DNA from: Flavobacteriaceae bacterium
GTDB lineage: Bacteria; Bacteroidota; Bacteroidia; Flavobacteriales; Flavobacteriaceae
Length of the DNA stretch: 64,000 nt
Direction of reading: 5' to 3'
NCBI GenBank assembly: GCA_002723295.1
Contig: PBNP01000002.1
Location: 1 to 64,000, forward strand
Shown here piece by piece: positions 42,692-53,303 of this stretch (positions are counted from its first letter, which is position 1; each line of letters begins with the position of its first letter). The notes beneath the pieces are model-generated. The model did not search any database, was not told the origin of the DNA, and saw only the letters and a list, made by a program, of their open reading frames with translations. The position numbers and the translations under genes are program-made.

Positions 42692-43750
42692 TTAGAATTG
42701 GTATGTTAAAGCATTAATATTCATCCCAGCACCTACACTGGCAAAAAGGATTAAATCACCATTATTTATTTTATGACCACCATAATTTTCTTTAATTACT
42801 AAATCAAAAAGTGTAGGAATTGTAGCAACTGAACTATTGCCAAATCTTTCTATGTTAGTAGGTAAAACATTATTTGGAGGTTCTGAATCGTAAAGCTTAT
42901 AAAATCTTTTAACAAGAGCTTTTTCCATTTTTAAATTAGCTTGATGAATAAAAATCTTTTTCAGATCAGTGATTTTTTTACCAGATTCATCTAGGCACTC
43001 TTTCATAGCATTTGGAACTTTACTTAGAGCAAACTCATAAACTTTATGCCCCTGCATTTTAATATATTTTGTTTTATCAATATTATTAGAATTAGATTCA
43101 CCGTAATAAATATAATTTACTATACCTTCATTTGAATATGTAGCGGATTTATTGCTTAAAATACCACCACTTTTTTCTGAAGATTCAATTATTACAGCAC
43201 CAGCACCATCTGCAAAGATCATCCCGTCTCTATCACTAGGATCAATAACACGGGACAATGTTTCAGTTCCAATTACTAAACATCTTTTTGCCATACCTGA
43301 TTTTATAAATGATTTTGCTTGAATCATTCCCTCTAACCATCCAGGACAACCAAATAAAATATCATAAGCAACACATGAGGGATTCTTAATTTCTAAATTT
43401 GCTTTTACTCTTGCAGCTAATGCTGGCATGGCATCCATTTGCTTAGTCCCATAATTAATATCACCAATATTATGAGCTAAAATTATATAATCAATAGATT
43501 CACTATTAATTTTTGAGTCTTTTATAGCTTTTTTTGCTGCTTCAGTAGCTATATCTGAAGATTTTAAATCATTAGAAACATAAAGTCTTTGCTTTATACC
43601 AGTTATAGATTGAAACTTTTCTATTATTTCTTGATTTTCAATTCCAAAAGAATTTCCGTCATTATCAATGAAATTGTTGCTCAAAAAAGCACTGTTGAGT
43701 TTTACTTTTGGTGGAATATAACTCCCGGTACCATTTATTATTATACTCAT
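42692..43750 (-). CDS. 3-oxoacyl-ACP synthase III family protein (KAS III)
   Basis: 352 aa thiolase-fold ketosynthase. Active-site Cys in DILFGCPGWLEGM, His in KIFIHQANLKME and Asn in ERFGNSSVATIPTLF, so the C-H-N triad is complete. N-terminal IIINGTGSYIPP. Somewhat longer than FabH and with GCPGW rather than AACAGF at the cysteine, so it may be a specialised rather than the housekeeping fatty-acid initiator. Own -7 box at 43819-43826; 132-nt upstream gap otherwise shows nothing. Confidence 0.9.
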   Translation of the reverse strand: MSIIINGTGSYIPPKVKLNSAFLSNNFIDNDGNSFGIENQEIIEKFQSITGIKQRLYVSNDLKSSDIATEAAKKAIKDSKINSESIDYIILAHNIGDINYGTKQMDAMPALAARVKANLEIKNPSCVAYDILFGCPGWLEGMIQAKSFIKSGMAKRCLVIGTETLSRVIDPSDRDGMIFADGAGAVIIESSEKSGGILSNKSATYSNEGIVNYIYYGESNSNNIDKTKYIKMQGHKVYEFALSKVPNAMKECLDESGKKITDLKKIFIHQANLKMEKALVKRFYKLYDSEPPNNVLPTNIERFGNSSVATIPTLFDLVIKENYGGHKINNGDLILFASVGAGMNINALTYQF

Positions 43751-43818
43751 AAATAGATAACAATACTATTATATTATTGCTAATAACTTTTATATAAAAT
43801 TATAAAACATCTGACATT

Positions 43819-43826
43819 CAAAAATA
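43819..43826 (-). promoter_or_regulatory. KAS III -7 promoter element (TATTTTTG)
   Basis: Perfect TAnnTTTG on the minus strand in the 132-nt gap between gcvP and the KAS III gene, about 68 nt before the ATG; no clear TTG upstream. Confidence 0.35.
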
Positions 43827-43882
43827 CTTATCGAATTTAATTTAAACTATTTAATTTTTTTAAAGTCTTGTAAATCAGAAAT

Positions 43883-46714
43883 TTAATATTTAGATATAGG
43901 AACACAACTGCAAATTAAATTACGATCTCCAAATGCTTCATCAACTCTTCTTGTAGTGGGCCAAAATTTGTTTCTTCTAACAAATTCTAATGGGAAAGCA
44001 GCCTTTTGGCGAGAATATTTGTATGGCCACTTATCACTAGATATAATTGATAATGTGTGTGGTGCATTTTTTAAAAGATCTATTTGATTAGTGTTTTCAA
44101 TTTCTTTTTTTATAGAAATCATTGCTTCACAAAAATGATTTATTTCAGTTAAGTTTTCACTTTCAGTTGGCTCTATCATCATCGTGCCTGGAACAGGAAA
44201 AGATACAGTTGGTGCATGGAAGCCATAATCCATTAATCTTTTAGCAATATCAACTACTTCAATTCCATTTTTTTTAAAGTTTCTACAATCAATAATTAAT
44301 TCATGGGCTGTTCTTTGATTTTTTCCAGAGTATAATACTTTATAATATTTTTCTAGACGATATTTAATATAATTTGCATTTAATATTGCTAATTGTGTTG
44401 CTTTTTTCAAACCATTTTTTCCAAGCATTTTAATATATCCATATGAAATTATACAAGCCATTGCAGATCCCCAAGGAGCAGCTGAGATTGCAGTTATTGA
44501 TTTTTCTCCTCCAGTTTTAACTATAGGATTTGAAGGCAAAAATTTTGATAAGTGTTTAGCTACACAAATTGGACCCATACCTGGACCTCCTCCTCCATGA
44601 GGAATAGCAAATGTTTTGTGTAGATTTAAGTGACATACATCAGCGCCAATATTTGAAGGATTAGTTATTCCAACTTGAGCATTCATATTAGCTCCATCCA
44701 TATATACTTGACCGCCAAATTCATGTACTAATTTTGTTATTTTTTGAATATTACTTTCAAATACACCATGCGTAGATGGATAGGTTATCATTAATGCAGC
44801 TAAATTATTTTTTGATTTGACAACTTTCTCTTTAATATCATCCCAACTAATGTTTCCTTCTTCATCAGTTTTAACAACAACAACTTTCATCCCTGCCATT
44901 ACAGCTGAAGCAGGGTTTGTTCCATGTGCTGATGCAGGAATTAAACATATATTACGGTTGAAATCTCCTTTTGAATGATGATATTCTCTAATTACCATTA
45001 AGCCTGCATATTCCCCTTGAGCACCTGAATTTGGTTGAAGTGATGTTGACTCAAACCCAGTAATTTCATTTAATTGCTTTGTCAACTCTTCTAGAATAAT
45101 ATGATAACCACTTGCTTGCTTTTTTGGAACAAAAGGATGAATATTATTCCATTTTGGAGAACTTAATGGAAGCATTTCTACTGCAGCATTTAATTTCATG
45201 GTACATGATCCTAAAGAAATCATAGAATGATTTAATGACAAATCTTTTAATTCAAGATTTTTAATATAACGCATCAATGAAGTTTCTGAATGATAAGAAT
45301 TAAAAACTGGATGTGTTAAAAAACTACTTTTACGTCTAGAAAATTCAGGAATTCGATTAAATTCAATATTATTTTTACTTGTAGAAGTACCAAATTTATT
45401 TTTATAAATTTTAAATACATCTTCAATTTTTTCAAAATCATTATTACTGATTGTTTCATTAATTGAAATACTAACAAATTTTTCTTCTATGTAATTAAAA
45501 TTAATTTTAGCTTTCTCAGCAATAATTTTTAGTTGTTCACAGTTTGCTTCAATTAGAAGAGTATCAAAATAGTATTTGTTAATTTGTTCAAACCCTAGTT
45601 TAATTAATTGTTTTTCTAATTTATTAGTATAGTCATGAATTTTCTTTGCTATATATTTTAGTCCTTCGGGCCCATGATAAACAGCATACATTCCAGCCAT
45701 AACTGCCAAGAGAACTTGAGCTGTGCAGATATTTGAAGTTGCTCTATCTCTCTTAATATGTTGTTCTCTTGTTTGCAATGCCATTCTAAGTGCCGAATTT
45801 CCATCACAATCAATAGTTTGACCTATTATGCGACCTGGTATATTTCTTTTATAAATTTCTTTAGTAGCAAAAAATGCTGCATGTGGACCACCATATCCTA
45901 GAGGAATACCAAGACGCTGTGTGGTTCCTACAACGACATCAACTCCATATTTCCCTGGACCTTCAAGAAGAATTAAACTTAGAATATCAGCAGCAACTAT
46001 ACATTTAACGTTGCTTTTTTTTAGTCTTTTTACAACCTTTGGTAGGTTAATTATTTCTCCATATTTACCAGGATATTGAATTAAGGCACCATAAAAAATA
46101 TCTGAAAATTTATAATTTTCAGGATCTCCAACAACTATTTCTATTCCTAAAGGTTTTGCTCTAGTATATAACACTGAAAGTGTTTGTGGAAGTATCTGAT
46201 CATGGACAAAAAACTTTTTCAAATGAGTATTTGATTTTGTATTAGAAATATTATATAACATTGTCATTGCTTCAGCTGCAGATGTGCTTTCATCTAAAAG
46301 AGAAGCATTTGCTATTTCCATACATGTAATATCACAAATAACAGTTTGAAAGTTAAATAAAGCCTCCAATCTGCCTTGAGCTATTTCAGCTTGATATGGA
46401 GTATAAGCTGTATACCATCCTGGATTTTCCAAAATGTTTCTTTGAATTACTGCAGGAGTTATAGCAGCATGATAGCCTAACCCTATATATGTTTGAAAAA
46501 CTTCATTTTTATTACTAATTGACTCAATATGCTTAGAAAATGAATGTTCACTTATGCCTTCAGGAAGATTTAATTCATTTTTTAAAAGTATTTTTTTTGG
46601 AACTGATTGATATATCAATTCATCTAATGATTTGACACCAATTAAACTCAACATTTTTTTTATCTCATTTAAACTTGGTCCCAAATGCCTTGACTCAAAC
46701 TGATCAGTATTCAT
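43883..46714 (-). CDS. gcvP: glycine dehydrogenase (aminomethyl-transferring), P protein
   Basis: 943 aa fused two-lobe P protein of the glycine cleavage system. N-terminal FESRHLGPSLNEIKKML, TPYQAEIAQGRLEALFNFQ, STSAAEAMTM, second lobe SLGSCTMKLNAA and SLQPNSGAQGEYAG, and the PLP lysine in CHLNLHKTFAIPHGGGGPG. Length is normal for a single-chain GcvP. The T and H proteins are not here. Downstream of purE by 31 nt; both pathways touch one-carbon/purine metabolism. Confidence 0.98.
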   Translation of the reverse strand: MNTDQFESRHLGPSLNEIKKMLSLIGVKSLDELIYQSVPKKILLKNELNLPEGISEHSFSKHIESISNKNEVFQTYIGLGYHAAITPAVIQRNILENPGWYTAYTPYQAEIAQGRLEALFNFQTVICDITCMEIANASLLDESTSAAEAMTMLYNISNTKSNTHLKKFFVHDQILPQTLSVLYTRAKPLGIEIVVGDPENYKFSDIFYGALIQYPGKYGEIINLPKVVKRLKKSNVKCIVAADILSLILLEGPGKYGVDVVVGTTQRLGIPLGYGGPHAAFFATKEIYKRNIPGRIIGQTIDCDGNSALRMALQTREQHIKRDRATSNICTAQVLLAVMAGMYAVYHGPEGLKYIAKKIHDYTNKLEKQLIKLGFEQINKYYFDTLLIEANCEQLKIIAEKAKINFNYIEEKFVSISINETISNNDFEKIEDVFKIYKNKFGTSTSKNNIEFNRIPEFSRRKSSFLTHPVFNSYHSETSLMRYIKNLELKDLSLNHSMISLGSCTMKLNAAVEMLPLSSPKWNNIHPFVPKKQASGYHIILEELTKQLNEITGFESTSLQPNSGAQGEYAGLMVIREYHHSKGDFNRNICLIPASAHGTNPASAVMAGMKVVVVKTDEEGNISWDDIKEKVVKSKNNLAALMITYPSTHGVFESNIQKITKLVHEFGGQVYMDGANMNAQVGITNPSNIGADVCHLNLHKTFAIPHGGGGPGMGPICVAKHLSKFLPSNPIVKTGGEKSITAISAAPWGSAMACIISYGYIKMLGKNGLKKATQLAILNANYIKYRLEKYYKVLYSGKNQRTAHELIIDCRNFKKNGIEVVDIAKRLMDYGFHAPTVSFPVPGTMMIEPTESENLTEINHFCEAMISIKKEIENTNQIDLLKNAPHTLSIISSDKWPYKYSRQKAAFPLEFVRRNKFWPTTRRVDEAFGDRNLICSCVPISKY

Positions 46715-46745
46715 TATTTTTTTGTGAATCTAAATCCTGATAAAC

Positions 46746-47228
46746 TTATTTAATTTTTTTTGAACTTTCAACAACTTTTTTTGCCATATTCTTTTTGTAC
46801 TCTAATATTTTCTTTTGAACCTCGATAGATTTTGATCCGATAATTTGAGCAGCTAAAATTCCAGCATTTTTTGCCCCATTTAATGCCACAGTAGCAACTG
46901 GAACACCACCAGGCATTTGAAGAATAGATAAAACTGAGTCCCAACCATCAATGGAATTCTTAGATTTAATTGGCACACCTATTACCGGCAGAGGGCTTAA
47001 TGATGCTATCATTCCTGGAAGATGTGCAGCACCACCAGCACCAGCAATAATTACTTTAATTCCTCTTTTATGTGCGTTATTTCCGTATTCCATCAATCGA
47101 GAAGGAGTTCTGTGGGCTGAAACTACATCTACCTCAGTTTTTATATTAAAAATATTAAGGATTTCTATTGCTTCTTTCATTATCGGTAAATCAGATTTAC
47201 TGCCCATTATTATTCCTACTTGCGCCAT
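46746..47228 (-). CDS. purE: 5-(carboxyamino)imidazole ribonucleotide mutase
   Basis: 160 aa class I Pur[31 protein letters not shown] (substrate loop), [17 protein letters not shown] and [29 protein letters not shown]. Converts N5-CAIR from PurK to CAIR in purine synthesis. Only 1 nt separates it from the purK stop. Confidence 0.98.
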   Translation of the reverse strand: MAQVGIIMGSKSDLPIMKEAIEILNIFNIKTEVDVVSAHRTPSRLMEYGNNAHKRGIKVIIAGAGGAAHLPGMIASLSPLPVIGVPIKSKNSIDGWDSVLSILQMPGGVPVATVALNGAKNAGILAAQIIGSKSIEVQKKILEYKKNMAKKVVESSKKIK

Positions 47229-47229
47229 A

Positions 47230-48384
47230 TTATTTTGAAATTACTTGGATTATGGATTTAATGTCTTCCGCTATTTTTCTAGCTTTTTCAATTTTATTGT
47301 TTACTACTGTTACATGTCCCATTTTTCGAAAAGGTCTTGTGTTATTTTTACCATAAAGATGGGGAGTTACTCCCTTTATAGCAAGAATTTGATCTATATT
47401 TTTATAAAAAACTGGACCACGATGATTTTTATCTCCAACTAAGTTTACCATTACACTGCAAATTTTACTTGACGTATCTCCAAGAGGAAGATCCATTATT
47501 GCTCTTAAATGTTGATCAAACTGATTAGTTGTTGAAGCCTCTATTGTAAGGTGTCCAGAATTGTGTGGCCTGGGAGCAACTTCGTTAACAAGAATATCGC
47601 CTGTTTCTGTCAAAAAAAATTCAATTGCTAATACACCTACATGTTTATATTTTTTAGCAATTTTAAAAGCAAGATCTTTTACTTTTATCTCTTCAGATTT
47701 TGAAATACGTGCTGGTGAAATCACATATTCAACTTGGTTTGCAAATGAATTAAATTCCATTTCTACAACTGGATATGTTAAAATTTCTCCTTGTGGACGT
47801 CGAGCAACTATTACTGAAAGCTCTGATTTAAATGATATAAAATCTTCAGCAATGCATTCTCCTTCATTTAATTTCTCTAGATCTTTATTGTTTCTAACAA
47901 TAGAAACACCAAAACCGTCATATCCCATTAAAGCTGCTTTCCAAACAAATGGAAATGAAAGGTTTCCCTTAGCTATAGAATTTTTTAAGGAGTCTAAATC
48001 TTTAAATTCTCTAAACCCAGCTGTTGGAATCTTATTTTGTATATAAAACTTTTTTTGAAGAGTTTTATTTTGAATTATTTCTAATATTTCAGGTTGAGGA
48101 TATACTTTTAAACCTTCTTTTTTTAAATCAAGAAGTGCTTTTACATTGACATTTTCAATTTCAATAGTTAGAAGATCAACTTTTTTTCCAAAATTATAAA
48201 CTGCTTCATAATCCATTAAATCACCTTGTGAAAACTCATTACAAGCTAATCTAGCAGGAGCTTTTTCATTGGGATCCATAACAGCAGTATAAATATCCCA
48301 TTTTCTTGAGGAATATAATAGCATTTTTCCTAATTGACCACCACCTAGAATACCTAGCTTTTTGGATGAAGAAAAAAAATTCAC
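47230..48384 (-). CDS. purK: 5-(carboxyamino)imidazole ribonucleotide synthase
   Basis: 384 aa ATP-grasp enzyme carboxylating AIR. GTG start at 48384. [49 protein letters not shown] (ATP Lys), [47 protein letters not shown]. First of the purK-purE-gcvP run, with a -7 box at 48399-48406. Confidence 0.97.
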   Translation of the reverse strand: MNFFSSSKKLGILGGGQLGKMLLYSSRKWDIYTAVMDPNEKAPARLACNEFSQGDLMDYEAVYNFGKKVDLLTIEIENVNVKALLDLKKEGLKVYPQPEILEIIQNKTLQKKFYIQNKIPTAGFREFKDLDSLKNSIAKGNLSFPFVWKAALMGYDGFGVSIVRNNKDLEKLNEGECIAEDFISFKSELSVIVARRPQGEILTYPVVEMEFNSFANQVEYVISPARISKSEEIKVKDLAFKIAKKYKHVGVLAIEFFLTETGDILVNEVAPRPHNSGHLTIEASTTNQFDQHLRAIMDLPLGDTSSKICSVMVNLVGDKNHRGPVFYKNIDQILAIKGVTPHLYGKNNTRPFRKMGHVTVVNNKIEKARKIAEDIKSIIQVISK

Positions 48385-48398
48385 TTGTTTTTTTTTTT

Positions 48399-48406
48399 CA
48401 AAAATA
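48399..48406 (-). promoter_or_regulatory. purK -7 promoter element (TATTTTTG)
   Basis: Perfect TAnnTTTG on the minus strand, 14 nt upstream of the purK GTG. Shares an 88-nt divergent gap with the adk promoter. Confidence 0.45.
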
Positions 48407-48424
48407 CATATAACTTTTGGTGAT

Positions 48425-48456
48425 TTGAAAAATGCTTTACAAATTGGGTATCTTTG
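48425..48456 (+). promoter_or_regulatory. adk-obg promoter
   Basis: TTG (48425-48427), 21-nt spacer, TATCTTTG (48449-48456); predicted start near 48460, about 13 nt before the adk ATG. Confidence 0.6.
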
Positions 48457-48472
48457 GAGTTTGTAAAATATT

Positions 48473-49048
48473 ATGATAAATCTTGTATTATTTGGAAAAC
48501 CTGGTGCTGGTAAAGGAACTCAAGCTGAATACATAAAAAAGGAATTTGGATTGTTTCATATTTCAACGGGAGATTTGTTCAGATATAATATTAAAAATAA
48601 AACTTCATTAGGGCTTTTAGCCAAAAAAAATATTGATAATGGGGATTTAGTTCCTGATCATGTTACAATTGAAATGCTTAAAGATTCAGTTTTAAAAAAC
48701 ATTAATGATTTAGGTTTTATTTTTGATGGTTTCCCCAGAACTATTTCACAAGCAATAAAATTAGATGAATTTTTAACCTCAATAAAAATAGAAATAACGG
48801 CTACTATTTCTTTAAATGTAGAAGACACAATACTTATGGATAGACTTATTAAACGAGGAAAATTAGAGGGTCGTGCTGACGATTTAAGTATTGATAAGAT
48901 TCGTAATCGTTTTAATGAATACAATACCAAAACTCAACCTTTACTTAATTTTTATCATAAACAAGGGAAGCTTTTGTCAATTGATGGATCAGGTACTATA
49001 TATCAAATAAGAGAAAGAGTAAATGTTTTGGTGAATCAATTTAAATGA
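48473..49048 (+). CDS. adk: adenylate kinase
   Basis: 191 aa. ATP + AMP to 2 ADP. P-loop [52 protein letters not shown]. Short-LID form without zinc-binding cysteines, usual in Bacteroidota. Followed after 1 nt by obg, a common pairing in the phylum. Confidence 0.97.
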   Translation: MINLVLFGKPGAGKGTQAEYIKKEFGLFHISTGDLFRYNIKNKTSLGLLAKKNIDNGDLVPDHVTIEMLKDSVLKNINDLGFIFDGFPRTISQAIKLDEFLTSIKIEITATISLNVEDTILMDRLIKRGKLEGRADDLSIDKIRNRFNEYNTKTQPLLNFYHKQGKLLSIDGSGTIYQIRERVNVLVNQFK

Positions 49049-49049
49049 A

Positions 49050-50063
49050 ATGACTGAAGGTAATTTTGTTGATTATGTTAAATTACACATTAAGTCTGGA
49101 AGTGGAGGTAAAGGATCTAATCATTTACATAGAGAAAAATATAATAGTAAAGGAGGTCCTGATGGAGGTGACGGAGGAAGAGGTGGGCATATTATAATAA
49201 GAGGTAATGAAAATTTATGGACTTTATATAATTTTAAATTTAAGCGACATTTTGTAGCTGGTAATGGTGAGAATGGAAGTAAAAAAAGAAGTTCTGGAGC
49301 TCAAGGAAAAGATTTAATAATAGATGTGCCATTAGGAACTGTTATAAAAAACAAAAGAAATAATGAAATTCTTTTTGAAATAACAAAATCTAATCAGGAA
49401 ATTATTGTCCTTAGGGGAGGTTTAGGAGGTTTGGGTAATTGGAACTTTAAGTCTTCAGTAAGACAAACCCCCAGATATGCCCAATCAGGTCAAGGCTCAA
49501 ATGAACTAGATATAATTTTAGAGTTAAAAATTCTTGCTGATGTTGGATTGGTTGGTTTTCCTAATGCTGGAAAATCAACTTTACTTAAAGCTATAACCGG
49601 AGCTAAACCTAAAATTGGTGAATATGAATTTACTACTTTAAAGCCTAATCTTGGAATTGTTCCATATAGGAGTTTTCAATCATTTGTAGTTGCTGATATA
49701 CCTGGAATAATTGAAGGTGCTTCAAAAGGAAAAGGATTAGGGTATAATTTTTTAAGACACATAGAGAGAAATTCAATTTTATTATATGTTATTCCTTTAG
49801 ATTCAAAAGATGTAAAAAAAGATTTTGATATTTTAATCAATGAACTTAAGCAATACAATTCTGATTTATTGGATAAAGACTATGCTGTTGTATTATCAAA
49901 ATCTGACTTATTAGATGATGAATTATTACATGAGTATTATTCAGATTTAAAAATTCATTTTAGAGATATTCCATATTTTATTATTTCATCCATACAGAAA
50001 AAAGGTCTTGTTGAATTAAAGGACGGAGTATGGAAATTATTAAATAAATCAGAAAATGTATAA
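49050..50063 (+). CDS. obg: GTPase Obg/CgtA
   Basis: 337 aa. N-terminal glycine-rich Obg fold ([30 protein letters not shown]), G1 [12 protein letters not shown]3 [17 protein letters not shown]4 LSKSD. Large-subunit assembly and stress GTPase. Lacks the OCT domain. TPR gene starts 8 nt inside its 3' end. Confidence 0.97.
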   Translation: MTEGNFVDYVKLHIKSGSGGKGSNHLHREKYNSKGGPDGGDGGRGGHIIIRGNENLWTLYNFKFKRHFVAGNGENGSKKRSSGAQGKDLIIDVPLGTVIKNKRNNEILFEITKSNQEIIVLRGGLGGLGNWNFKSSVRQTPRYAQSGQGSNELDIILELKILADVGLVGFPNAGKSTLLKAITGAKPKIGEYEFTTLKPNLGIVPYRSFQSFVVADIPGIIEGASKGKGLGYNFLRHIERNSILLYVIPLDSKDVKKDFDILINELKQYNSDLLDKDYAVVLSKSDLLDDELLHEYYSDLKIHFRDIPYFIISSIQKKGLVELKDGVWKLLNKSENV

Positions 50064-50952
50064 ATTCATATTCAAGTTTTTCTTTTTCACATTTGTAATC
50101 CAGTCGCAGGACAAAACGCCCTTTGCTAAATATAATTTTCAAAATGATTCTTTGTATAACAAAGTTTTAAAGCAAAAGATTGAATCTATTGGGAATACTG
50201 CTAATTATAAAGTTTATCAAGAAATAGCTGAACATGCATATTATTATAAGGATTGGAAAACTGTTATAGAATATTCTCAAAAAAGCATTTCAATATTTCC
50301 AAATGAAAGAGGATTTTTTTTATTAGGTTCTGCTTCAGGATTTGCTTCTTTAATGGAAAATAAGATTAATTCAATTTTTTATTTAAACAAAATGAAATAT
50401 GGTTTTAAAAATTCATATAATTTTAATGCAGAAAATATAGTTTATTTAAAAGCTTTATTACTTTTTTATAGTAAAGTGCCAAAAATTTTAGGTGGCAACA
50501 TGAATTTAGCCTTTAAATATGCCAATGAACTTAAAATGATATCAGAAATTGAAGGATTCCTTGCTTTTGCACATTTAGCTGAAGTCAATAATAATTTTAA
50601 AGAAGCTAAGGAACAATATTTAAATGCAACAAATAGTTTTGACATAATTAATCAAGATTGTAATAACCTTTCATTAGTTGATATAAACAGAAGAAATCTT
50701 TTATATGAACTTTCATATGGTCAAATTAAATTTGGATTTGTTTCTAATAATACAATTTGCATGTTGCAATTTTTAGAATCTTCATACTCATTAAGTGATA
50801 GTTTTCCAAAAAAATGGCTTTATTTAAGATTAGCTAAAGCCTTTTATTTTTTAGGAGAATTAGATAATTATGAAAGTTATATTAATAAGGCAATGCTGAT
50901 AGATCCAGAATTTATTGAAGTAAAGTCATTTCTCAACAATTTAGGGGAATAA
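50056..50952 (+). CDS. secreted TPR-like protein, unknown function
   Basis: 298 aa. Signal peptide [18 protein letters not shown], then helical repeats with TPR spacing ([58 protein letters not shown]). A central [16 protein letters not shown] resembles the P-x-x-GG-x-x-x-A insert seen in several Bacteroidota TPR proteins. Overlaps the obg 3' end by 8 nt. Likely periplasmic scaffold; no specific role recognised. Confidence 0.75.
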   Translation: MYKFIFKFFFFTFVIQSQDKTPFAKYNFQNDSLYNKVLKQKIESIGNTANYKVYQEIAEHAYYYKDWKTVIEYSQKSISIFPNERGFFLLGSASGFASLMENKINSIFYLNKMKYGFKNSYNFNAENIVYLKALLLFYSKVPKILGGNMNLAFKYANELKMISEIEGFLAFAHLAEVNNNFKEAKEQYLNATNSFDIINQDCNNLSLVDINRRNLLYELSYGQIKFGFVSNNTICMLQFLESSYSLSDSFPKKWLYLRLAKAFYFLGELDNYESYINKAMLIDPEFIEVKSFLNNLGE

Positions 50953-50979
50953 TAATTTCTCCAAGTCTAATTAATTCAA

Positions 50980-52284
50980 ATGCTTTTAATTTATACTACA
51001 AAAATTACTCCTAGGATTAGATATATATTTTATCACATTTTTTTCAAAATGTTAAATATTCAAATTAGTCTTACAGATTCAGTTTCAAATTTCGTTGCTT
51101 TTAATAGTCCAAAACTTAGCTATTCAAAGAAACCTTTAGGGAATGAGTTGTTTTTTTCTTCATGTAGTTTATTGTTTGAGCAGGGTATTCAGAATAGTTT
51201 AGTTAAAGTTTTTAAATGGAAAAAATATCCAGTTTTTTTTCAAGTTTCAAGTCAATCCATAATACCATTTGATTTATTTGCAGCAAGTTTCTATTTGATA
51301 ACTAGATATGAGGAACACCTTCCTCATATTAAAAATGTTGAGGGACAATTTACAAGCTCAGAAAGTATAGCAGGAAAAAATAATTTTTTAGATAAACCTA
51401 TTATTGATTATTGGGTTTTAGAATTGAGATCAATTATCAAAGAAAAATTTCCTGAAATCATTATTTCTTCATCCGCATCAAAAAAAATTGTTCCAATACT
51501 TGAGGTTTCAACTGCATACAAATTCAAGTATAAATCAGCAATCTTTTCTGTTTATCAAGCTATAAAATCAATGTGGAAATTAAATTTTGATAATTTATTT
51601 GATCAAATTTTAGTTTTATTTAGATTTAAAAATGATCCATTCTTAGAATATGATTTTATAATAAATTTTTTTAAAAAAAACAACCTATCATTGGTGTTCT
51701 TTTTCAGGTTTACAAAGTATGCATTAGATCATAGCTCTGAATCTATATTCAACTCATCATTTCAATCATTAATTAAGAATATTTCTGATAAGTCTATTTT
51801 GGGGTTATTAGTTTCAGGCTTTGCTCAGAAAAAAGAAAAATTTTTAAAAAAAGAAATAGATGGTTTATTTAATCTTACACATAAAAATTTAAAGAAAGTT
51901 AGACTTAATAATGGGATTATTTCAATTTCTGAAATTTATCCACTTTTAGTGCAACAAGAAATACTTGAAGATTATAGTATGGGTTATAAGGATTCTATTG
52001 GTTATAGAGCTAGTACTTCATTGCCATTTTATTATTATGATTTAATTAATGAAATTAAAACACCGCTTAAAATTTTTCCAATTGTTGCAACAGAAGAGTC
52101 ATTAAAACAAAAAAACGAAACGAAAGGATTTAAAAAAATCTTAGATCTTTATTCTTCTCTACCTCTTCAAAACTCTGTTCATGCCTTTACATTTAGCCCA
52201 AAAGTTATTAGTAAATCAAAAGAAGATATAAATTTACGAGAATCTTTTTTAAAATATATTAGTGAATATAAGAAACGCAAATAG
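50980..52284 (+). CDS. polysaccharide-deacetylase-like protein lacking catalytic motifs
   Basis: 434 aa. The N-terminus (MLLIYTTKITPRIRYIF, FDLFAASFYLITRYEEHLPH) and C-terminus (MGYKDSIGYRASTSLPFYYYDL) match a flavobacterial family annotated as polysaccharide deacetylase (DUF7033 plus NodB-like). In homologues I recall, a T-x-D-V/I-D motif and a G-x-H-P/S-S motif bind the metal; here the equivalent places read PILEVSTAYKFKY (about residues 172-184) and LGLLVSGFAQ (about 274-283), without the Asp pair or the His. It therefore looks like a pseudoenzyme or relaxed gene that stays open. Confidence 0.65.
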   Translation: MLLIYTTKITPRIRYIFYHIFFKMLNIQISLTDSVSNFVAFNSPKLSYSKKPLGNELFFSSCSLLFEQGIQNSLVKVFKWKKYPVFFQVSSQSIIPFDLFAASFYLITRYEEHLPHIKNVEGQFTSSESIAGKNNFLDKPIIDYWVLELRSIIKEKFPEIIISSSASKKIVPILEVSTAYKFKYKSAIFSVYQAIKSMWKLNFDNLFDQILVLFRFKNDPFLEYDFIINFFKKNNLSLVFFFRFTKYALDHSSESIFNSSFQSLIKNISDKSILGLLVSGFAQKKEKFLKKEIDGLFNLTHKNLKKVRLNNGIISISEIYPLLVQQEILEDYSMGYKDSIGYRASTSLPFYYYDLINEIKTPLKIFPIVATEESLKQKNETKGFKKILDLYSSLPLQNSVHAFTFSPKVISKSKEDINLRESFLKYISEYKKRK

Positions 52285-52969
52285 AGTGGAAACTATATTT
52301 TTTGATTTAGATCATACATTATGGGATTTTGAAAAAAACTCATACCTAACTTTTAAAAGTATTTTTAGAGAGTATAATTTCCCATTTTCTTTAGAGGAAT
52401 TTCTAAGATTCTATATCCCTATAAATCACATCTATTGGAAAAGCTATTCTCAAGATAAGATAAGCAAGAAAAAGTTGAAAACCATTAGATTAATTAAAAC
52501 TTTCCAATCTTTGAAATATGATTTTAAATTAGATTTAATTAATGAAATTTCGGATGAATATATTAGAAGACTTCCTTTGAAAAAAAAATTGTTTGCAGGA
52601 GCTTTAGATTTAATAAAATTTTTACATTCAAAATATAAATTGTATATAGTAACTAATGGATTTGAAGAAGTTCAATTAAAAAAAATTAAAAATTCAGGAT
52701 TATATCCTTATTTTGAAACAATAATTACTTCAGAAATGGTAGGCAAAAAAAAACCACATCCCAAAATTTTTAGATTTGCACTTTCTTTAGCTAATCAAAA
52801 ACCCGAACAATGTTTAATGATTGGCGATAATACTAAAGCAGATATTTTGGGTGCATTAAGGGTAAATATTCGAGCTATTCATTTTAATTCAAATAAGGAA
52901 CCTAATCATTCATTTTGCCCGATAGTATATAATCATAAAGAGTTATATGAAATGTTTAATTCAAAATAA
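52262..52969 (+). CDS. HAD hydrolase, YjjG-type noncanonical pyrimidine nucleotidase
   Basis: 235 aa from GTG 52262; a second in-frame GTG at 52286, just past the upstream stop, is equally credible and gives 227 aa. IFFDLDHTLWDFEKNS (HAD motif I with the diagnostic HTLWDF), IVTNGFEE (motif II), TSEMVGKKKPHPKIF (Lys) and MIGDNTKADILGA (motif IV). YjjG-type enzymes remove damaged or analogue nucleotides. Followed by a MazG-like house-cleaning enzyme 5 nt downstream. Confidence 0.9.
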   Translation: MNIRNANRVETIFFDLDHTLWDFEKNSYLTFKSIFREYNFPFSLEEFLRFYIPINHIYWKSYSQDKISKKKLKTIRLIKTFQSLKYDFKLDLINEISDEYIRRLPLKKKLFAGALDLIKFLHSKYKLYIVTNGFEEVQLKKIKNSGLYPYFETIITSEMVGKKKPHPKIFRFALSLANQKPEQCLMIGDNTKADILGALRVNIRAIHFNSNKEPNHSFCPIVYNHKELYEMFNSK

Positions 52970-52974
52970 AAAAT

Positions 52975-53301
52975 ATGTATATAAAAAAAGCTCAAAAAAT
53001 AGTGGATAGTTGGATTTCAGAAAATGGTGTTCGTTATTTTAATGTATTAACAAACATGGCTCAATTAACTGAAGAAGTTGGAGAAGTAGCTAGGATAATT
53101 TCTCGAAGATATGGGGAACAAAGTGAAAAAGAGTCTGACAAAGATAAAGACTTAGGTGAAGAACTTGCAGATGTTCTTTTTGTTGTATTTTGTATAGCTA
53201 ATCAAACAAAAATAGATTTACAAAAAGCTTTTGATATTAGATTGAAAACTAAGAAGCATAGAGATAAAAAGCGCCATAATAAAAATCCAAAACTCCATTA
53301 A
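52975..53301 (+). CDS. MazG-like nucleotide pyrophosphohydrolase
   Basis: 108 aa all-alpha NTP-PPase. ALTEEVGEVARII-type motif (QLTEEVGEVARIISRRYG) and DLGEELADVLFVVFCIAN supply the ExxE..ExxD metal ligands. Hydrolyses noncanonical NTPs to NMP and pyrophosphate, complementing the adjacent YjjG-type nucleotidase. Lies 2 nt before aroA. Confidence 0.92.
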   Translation: MYIKKAQKIVDSWISENGVRYFNVLTNMAQLTEEVGEVARIISRRYGEQSEKESDKDKDLGEELADVLFVVFCIANQTKIDLQKAFDIRLKTKKHRDKKRHNKNPKLH

Positions 53302-53303
53302 TA

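Noticed and set aside
47561-48046. 161-codon open frame on the plus strand opposite purK
   Set aside because: Lies wholly antisense to a well-conserved gene, has no promoter box or recognisable motif, and its length follows from purK codon use.
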